Source: a virus. From it: DNA of 41,379 bases. Shown here piece by piece: positions 37,581-41,379 of this stretch. How positions within the stretch are numbered: the first letter of the stretch is position 1; every line of letters starts with the position of its first letter. A program made the position numbers and the translations under genes. The notes under the pieces were generated by a model. That model made no database searches. It was given only the letters and a program-made list of their open reading frames with translations, and was not told where the DNA came from. Where the stretch lies: positions 1-41,379 of IMG/VR virus record IMGVR_UViG_3300047586_000019. One strand, 5' to 3'.

Positions 37581-38305
37581 AGAAGGTTTGTTTTACAGCC
37601 GTAGAAGATAGATTATATTATGGAGAAGGAACTCCCATAATGATTAACTCGTTTAAGAGATGGCATCCCGATATTGATTTAGTGGTCTTCAGACAGGATG
37701 TAGTAGACAAACTCTTTCCAGAAAAGAAAATTAACTGGTATATGGCGAAACCTTTCTTTGCAGAACTCTTAGAAGATAAGTACGATTTAATCGTAAACGC
37801 TGATGCTGACCACATCTTCCTAAGTAGAATGACAGAAGTTTTTGACAAGGTAGATTATGAAGTGGCTTGTCCTTGGAACCTTAATGATTATGAAAACGCT
37901 TCTTTTGCTAACATAACCGAAGAAATGTATTTACAAGGGGGAATGGTTGCTTCTACTTCCCATGATTTCTGGAAGAAGTGGAGAGAAGCCAATAAAGATG
38001 CTATGGATTATCTAAGAAAAGAGAATGATGTAATGAACTTAGTTATTTACAATAATAAATTCAAGTTAAAAATCCTAGATAAAGAAAAAGATTATTATGG
38101 TTGCAAGTCTTTGGGCAGAGAAGCAGAGTTCTATATTGAGGATGGTAAAACGATGTGTAGAAAAGAACAGGTAATTGCTTATCATTTCGCCAGAGGAAAT
38201 GTATTTCCGAAATTAGACATAGCAAACATGGCCTTGACTGATGAAGTAAAAGAAGAATGGTTCAAAAATCATTATGGACAATCAGTAAAGGTGGTAGGAC
38301 TATGA
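37577..38305 (+). CDS. Glycosyltransferase-like protein (DAD motif), second copy
   Basis: 242 residues. Starts MKKVCFTAVEDRLYYGEG. YDLIVNADADHIFL holds DxD at 76-78, and QGGMVASTSHDFWKKW follows the pattern of the gene at 33290 (AGMVVGVNKDTWQEW). HFARGN occurs late. A GT-A sugar transferase is likely. ATGA overlaps on both ends. Confidence 0.7.
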   Translation: MKKVCFTAVEDRLYYGEGTPIMINSFKRWHPDIDLVVFRQDVVDKLFPEKKINWYMAKPFFAELLEDKYDLIVNADADHIFLSRMTEVFDKVDYEVACPWNLNDYENASFANITEEMYLQGGMVASTSHDFWKKWREANKDAMDYLRKENDVMNLVIYNNKFKLKILDKEKDYYGCKSLGREAEFYIEDGKTMCRKEQVIAYHFARGNVFPKLDIANMALTDEVKEEWFKNHYGQSVKVVGL

Positions 38306-38481
38306 GTTTTAAACAAATAGGAGAACCTGAGTTTAAATGTATGGATTGCGGAAGAAACTATTCAATTAGTCAACCCGATGCTCAATTTGGTTTATGGAGA
38401 AACGGAGAGTTAATTAAATGTTCTAAATGTTTTGAAGAAATGAAACATCAGTTTTGGTTAGAAAGGATGGAACAAGAATGA
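38302..38481 (+). CDS. Zinc-ribbon protein inside the sugar operon, 59 residues
   Basis: FKCMDCGRNYS and IKCSKCFEEMK give two CxxC pairs about 30 residues apart. The start uses ATGA with the preceding stop. The stop overlaps the next start. Unusual company for glycan enzymes. Possibly a small regulator or chaperone. Confidence 0.6.
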   Translation: MSFKQIGEPEFKCMDCGRNYSISQPDAQFGLWRNGELIKCSKCFEEMKHQFWLERMEQE

Positions 38482-39242
38482 AGCCCTATCTTATTAGAAG
38501 TCCACAGTTTGATGTAACCAGTGGGGGAATTAGAGTTCTCTATGGACTTTATGGTCATTTATTGGCTAAAGGACAGGTAGCTTACCTTAATTCAGTTGTT
38601 GATATAGATGCAATAGCTATTTATCCTGAAATCTTTCATGGAAACGATATGATGGGTAAAAAAGTAGTCAGGTATGTCTTACAAGAGGCTGGAAGGGCTG
38701 GAACTGATACTCAGTTTGGTAAATTCACTCTTGGACCTAAAGAATTTGATAAAACAGATGAAATTTATTGCTTTTCTAAGATTTATGATAAGTGGGGACT
38801 TCCTGATGACCATATTCTATTCCTACCTATTATAAACATGATGGAATTTAGAGATTTTGGTAAAAAGAGAACTAAGACAGCCTTTTACGCCTTCAGAGAT
38901 ACAAACCTAAAGAAACACCCAGAAGATGCTATTGAGATTACCAGAGAGATGGCAAAAGACCAATCTAAATTAGCAGAGATACTTAACGAGTGCCAAACTT
39001 TGTATGTTTATGATGAAATTACAGCCATGCTTGAAGTAGCTCGTTTATGTGGAGTGAATATTGAATATTGGGGAAGAACACCTTTAGAAACATTTAAGAG
39101 TTATGAGCCTGGATTGAATGGAATAGGTTACCGTACTTCAGCAGAACTTGATACAAAAGGTTTCCGAAGACACTACGAAGACCTGAGACGCACTTTTGAC
39201 CTTAAGCTTGACCAATTTATAACCGATACACAACATGATTAA
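38478..39242 (+). CDS. Glycosyltransferase, capsule type
   Basis: 254 residues from ATG 38478. SGGIRVLYGLYGHLLAKG is the acceptor-side start of GT4-like transferases, AIYPEIFHGNDMMGKKVVRYVLQEAG their common YPE.....VVR segment, and TLYVYDEITAMLEVARLCG an E-x7-E-type region. The overall plan fits polysaccharide transferases found in capsule loci. Confidence 0.75.
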   Translation: MKPYLIRSPQFDVTSGGIRVLYGLYGHLLAKGQVAYLNSVVDIDAIAIYPEIFHGNDMMGKKVVRYVLQEAGRAGTDTQFGKFTLGPKEFDKTDEIYCFSKIYDKWGLPDDHILFLPIINMMEFRDFGKKRTKTAFYAFRDTNLKKHPEDAIEITREMAKDQSKLAEILNECQTLYVYDEITAMLEVARLCGVNIEYWGRTPLETFKSYEPGLNGIGYRTSAELDTKGFRRHYEDLRRTFDLKLDQFITDTQHD

Positions 39243-40314
39243 AATATTTTCGTTGCCTGCCCACCAAGAGAAAACCAGAACTCATGGAGCTGATATGGTT
39301 CGTATCATTCAGCCCATGAAATACTTAGGGAAGGAAAAAGGGTTCAAGACTACTATCTATGATATGGAAGAACAGACTACAGACGTTAAGTATCTTTTAG
39401 ATGTAGCTAGAAATAATGACATTATCTACTTTAATTATATGTCTGATCCGTGGGGATTTGCTCACATGGGAGCTTTTGCAAGAAAATTTGGTACTAAGCT
39501 AATTATGGATATAGATGATGATATTTGGGATACTCATACGGACAATCCAGCCCATCCTCAATGGGCAAAAGGCGGAGAAAAGATAAGAAACTTTACCCTT
39601 ATTTGTAACGAGGTAGATTATATTACCTGTACGAATGACTACTTAAAACACGTTATTATGAATCATACTAATAAAACAGCAGATAAGATTAAGGTTATTC
39701 CTAATTACATTGACCTTTCTCTTTATAAACATAGAAGTCCTTTTAAGAATGACGGAGAGATAGTGCTAACTTATTTTGGAAGTTCAACTCACTGGTTAGA
39801 TTTAAGTGAAACAGAATTTGTTAGGGGAATGGAAAGAATAATGAAAGAATATCCTAATGCTAAATTTAGAACAATCGGAGCTTGGAAACAGGATTTTAGA
39901 AAGAAATGGGGAGCAAGATACGAAAATTTATTTGGTCATCAAGACGTTTATCATTGGATAGCCGATAAGGATAAATTTCCTATGTATATGGACGAAACTG
40001 ATATTATGGTTGTTCCACTCGTTTCAGATATTTATAATCAATGCAAGAGTCAGATTAAATGGCTAGAAGCTTCTAGTGCTAAGAAACCAGGAGTTTGGAA
40101 AAGAATAAGACAATATGAGGAAGTGGTTGACGGAACTAATGGAATCCTCGCTTCTAAAGATACAGAATGGTACAGAGCAATTAAGTACCTAATTACGAAT
40201 CCCGATAAACGAAAAGCAATGGGAGAAAAGGCTTTTGAAGATGTGAACAAGTGGACAATTCAAAAGAATATAGATATATATAAAGACTTTTTCAAAGAGG
40301 TATTGACAAAGTAA
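39235..40314 (+). CDS. Glycosyltransferase family 4-like (GT-B)
   Basis: 359 residues. SLPAHQEKTRTHGADMVRII, an IDDDIWD motif near 87, KVIPNYIDLSLYKH (near 160), VLTYFGSSTHW, and a C-terminal E-rich EASSAKKPGVW...NGILA donor-binding area, the GT-B arrangement. Last gene of the island. Its 3' end contains the promoter of the next module. Confidence 0.8.
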   Translation: MIKIFSLPAHQEKTRTHGADMVRIIQPMKYLGKEKGFKTTIYDMEEQTTDVKYLLDVARNNDIIYFNYMSDPWGFAHMGAFARKFGTKLIMDIDDDIWDTHTDNPAHPQWAKGGEKIRNFTLICNEVDYITCTNDYLKHVIMNHTNKTADKIKVIPNYIDLSLYKHRSPFKNDGEIVLTYFGSSTHWLDLSETEFVRGMERIMKEYPNAKFRTIGAWKQDFRKKWGARYENLFGHQDVYHWIADKDKFPMYMDETDIMVVPLVSDIYNQCKSQIKWLEASSAKKPGVWKRIRQYEEVVDGTNGILASKDTEWYRAIKYLITNPDKRKAMGEKAFEDVNKWTIQKNIDIYKDFFKEVLTK

Positions 40315-40331
40315 TTTAAAGAGTATATTAT
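40303..40331 (+). promoter_or_regulatory. Late promoter, module D
   Basis: TTGACA (40303-40308), 17-base spacer with AAAGAG, TATTAT (40326-40331). Same boxes and spacing as the module at 7314. Confidence 0.8.
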
Positions 40332-40366
40332 TTAGTAGCTGATACTAACAATGTATTAGATAGGCA

Positions 40367-40389
40367 ACCTGTTAGGGTTGTCTTTTTTT
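40367..40389 (+). terminator. Intrinsic terminator 50 bases after promoter D
   Basis: GGCAACC-TGTTA-GGGTTGTC (one G-U pair) and seven T at 40383-40389. Ten bases later the ATG at 40400 starts the next gene. A small CTAA...TTAG hairpin precedes it. Confidence 0.75.
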
Positions 40390-40399
40390 GTAGAAATTT

Positions 40400-40633
40400 A
40401 TGAATCAAAACTCACAGAATCCACCGAGTAAATCTAAAAATAATGGTCGTGGTTGGTTTCAAATGCCACCTGAACCTAAAAATATTGCATCTACTCCACC
40501 ACTTCAAAAAACTCAACGCCCTATGTTACCTGTTTCTCCCGCAATGGTAAATGCAATTAAGCAATCCCGCAAAGGTAAGATTCCCCCAGGATTAGCTAAA
40601 TGGATTGCATCACACAAGAAAGGAGGCAAATAA
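40400..40633 (+). CDS. Small Pro/Lys-rich virion-region protein, 77 residues
   Basis: Disordered N-terminus rich in Asn, Pro and Lys, then a helical MVNAIKQSRKGKIPPGLAKW end with KKGGK, which also codes AGGAGGC, the next gene's ribosome binding site. Likely a small virion or head-tail protein. No family. Confidence 0.55.
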   Translation: MNQNSQNPPSKSKNNGRGWFQMPPEPKNIASTPPLQKTQRPMLPVSPAMVNAIKQSRKGKIPPGLAKWIASHKKGGK

Positions 40634-40634
40634 C

Positions 40635-40853
40635 ATGGCAAAATCAATGAAGTTAGGTGGAGGAGGTAGATTTGCTAAAGTTTCCGCAGCCGCAGGAGGC
40701 GGAGCAAAAGGAGCAGCTATCGCAGCCGCAGTAGGAAGAAAGAAATACGGAAAAGCTAAATTTCAAAAACTAGCTGTTAAAGGCAAGAAAAGAGCAAATA
40801 AAGGATACAACTTTCAAAAGGCAGAGAAACGACTTGGTGTCGTGAATAGTTAA
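40635..40853 (+). CDS. Small basic Gly/Ala/Lys virion-type protein, 72 residues
   Basis: MAKSMKLGGGGRFAKVSAAA, then an IGR/VGRKKYGKAKFQKLAVKGKKR basic part. The KLGGGGRFAK...GRKKYGKAK pattern is seen in small structural proteins of phages next to minor head genes. It could bind DNA inside the capsid. Start at ATG 40635 after AGGAGGC. Confidence 0.65.
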   Translation: MAKSMKLGGGGRFAKVSAAAGGGAKGAAIAAAVGRKKYGKAKFQKLAVKGKKRANKGYNFQKAEKRLGVVNS

Positions 40854-40969
40854 CGGTCTAAGGTTAGACCACCTGATTGTAAAGCTTTATGTAAATCTAA
40901 AGTAGTATAAGAAGGTTTTAAGCTAATAATAACTAGAATTAAAAGTAGAATTAAAAGTAAATATTTCAT
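40850..40969 (-). CDS. Lone antisense membrane peptide, MKYL type, 39 residues
   Basis: MKYLLLILLLILVIISLKPS then a polar tail ending LQSGGLTLDR. One strong membrane helix with the MKYL start of the peptides at 17749 and 20487. It is the only minus-strand gene in the right arm. TATAAT lies six bases before the ATG (minus strand), suggesting its own leaderless mRNA, although the -35 is weak. The stop overlaps the stop of the plus gene. Confidence 0.5.
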   Translation of the reverse strand: MKYLLLILLLILVIISLKPSYTTLDLHKALQSGGLTLDR

Positions 40970-40985
40970 AAGTATATTATAACAT

Positions 40986-41379
40986 ATGAGTCAACAAGCA
41001 AATACATTAAACTTACAACAAGCAGGACAATCTGGAGGATTAACATATCAAGCTCCTTCATTAAGTGGTCAAATTCAAAATCAACTATTTACAGGCTTTG
41101 GACTAATTAAACCAGCTTATGCAGATACTCCAACTCCTGATAATACATTAAACTTACAACAAGCAGGACAATCTGGAGGATTAACATATCAAGCTCCAAC
41201 ACCAGCTCCAACACCAGCCGCAGGTATGCCTGGAAGTGGAACAAACGCCGCAGGAGTTCCTGATAATCAACCATCTGATCCCTATGCTTCAATCAAAGCA
41301 GGAATTTCATCAGCTTGGGATGATTTTATCAATCAATTAGGGGATATTCAAAATAATTATCTTCCTTCTCAGGCTACAG
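40986..41379 (+). CDS. Q/N-rich virion protein, 5' part (continues at 79 through the overlap)
   Basis: Starts MSQQANTLNLQQAGQSGGLT. A 56-base perfect repeat (41001-41056 and 41142-41197) encodes NTLNLQQAGQSGGLTYQAP twice, with FTGFGLIKPAYADTPTPD between. Then a Pro/Thr-rich part leads into the segment shared with 79-205. No Shine-Dalgarno sequence is seen. The full protein would have about 340 residues. The repeat unit may vary in number between strains. Confidence 0.75.
   Translation, partial: MSQQANTLNLQQAGQSGGLTYQAPSLSGQIQNQLFTGFGLIKPAYADTPTPDNTLNLQQAGQSGGLTYQAPTPAPTPAAGMPGSGTNAAGVPDNQPSDPYASIKAGISSAWDDFINQLGDIQNNYLPSQAT
41001..41056 (+). repeat. 56-bp direct repeat inside the Q/N-rich gene, first copy
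   Basis: Identical to 41142-41197, in the same reading frame, 141 bases apart (47 codons). Perfect DNA identity over 56 bases points to recent duplication or ongoing exchange. Confidence 0.9.
41142..41197 (+). repeat. 56-bp direct repeat inside the Q/N-rich gene, second copy
   Basis: Second copy of the repeat at 41001-41056. Immediately after it the sequence diverges (APTPAPTPAAG here). The window start shows a related but different segment (QQPTPTPKPANG). Confidence 0.9.
41253..41379. repeat. 127-bp terminal overlap, right copy
   Basis: Identical to 79-205. Closing the map here gives 41,174 bp and joins the 40986 frame to the 834 stop without a shift. Confidence 0.9.

Noticed and set aside
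1-41379. tRNA genes, CRISPR arrays, integrase, attachment sites
   Set aside because: Looked for by eye on both strands; no cloverleaf with a T-arm, no regularly spaced repeat array and no recombinase motif was found.

Overview
This window is an almost complete, circularly closing map of a tailed bacteriophage, most likely a short-tailed podovirus-type phage of a low-GC bacterium. The evidence is a phage-type small and large terminase, a portal, a scaffold, an N4-gp56-like major capsid protein, tail-nozzle and fibre genes, and a CHAP lysin. There is no tape measure and no sheath gene. All three stop codons end genes normally, so the standard code 11 applies. No integrase, repressor or recognisable DNA polymerase, helicase or primase is visible, so a lytic phage that leans on host replication is likely. 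The host cannot be named from the sequence. The last 127 bases (41253-41379) are identical to 79-205, so the true map is about 41,174 bp. The 78 bases before that overlap differ from those before the other copy, which points to strain variants in one Q/N-rich virion gene.

Layout. The left plus-strand arm (1-12888) carries virion ejection proteins, tail adaptor and nozzle, two fibre/adhesin genes interrupted by an HNH homing endonuclease, a lysis region (coiled-coil membrane protein, 20-residue membrane peptide, CHAP lysin, holin-like protein) and a metallophosphoesterase. From 22827 down to 12909 almost everything is on the minus strand. This is an early/accessory arm of about 35 very small genes, mostly joined by 4-base ATGA or GTGA overlaps. 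It includes NinG, a frameshifted C5-cytosine methyltransferase, a membrane-anchored lysozyme-like protein, many one-zinc-ribbon proteins and tiny membrane peptides. From 23064 the plus strand resumes with terminase, portal, scaffold and capsid.

Between the capsid region and the tail genes (31470-40314) lies a 9-kb carbohydrate island with its own consensus promoter. It encodes a sugar-nucleotide epimerase, a split minimal transketolase, a shortened ribulose-phosphate epimerase-like protein, a 6-phospho-3-hexuloisomerase-like protein, a nucleotidyltransferase-kinase fusion, a KdsC-like phosphatase, an FkbM methyltransferase and four glycosyltransferase-like proteins. Together they look like a system that makes, activates, transfers and methylates an unusual ketose- or heptose-type sugar. 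It probably coats the virion or alters the host surface.

Two regulatory designs recur. Four late gene blocks are preceded by a TTGACA-type promoter, a leader of about 50 nt, an intrinsic terminator, and then the ATG at or just after the U-run. A fifth, longer version (21298-21421) has a 22-bp terminator stem and a possible pseudoknot. On the early arm several promoters place the start codon only 6-7 nt after the -10 box, predicting leaderless mRNAs. Gene-boundary repeats in the early arm suggest module shuffling at ribosome-binding-site linkers.
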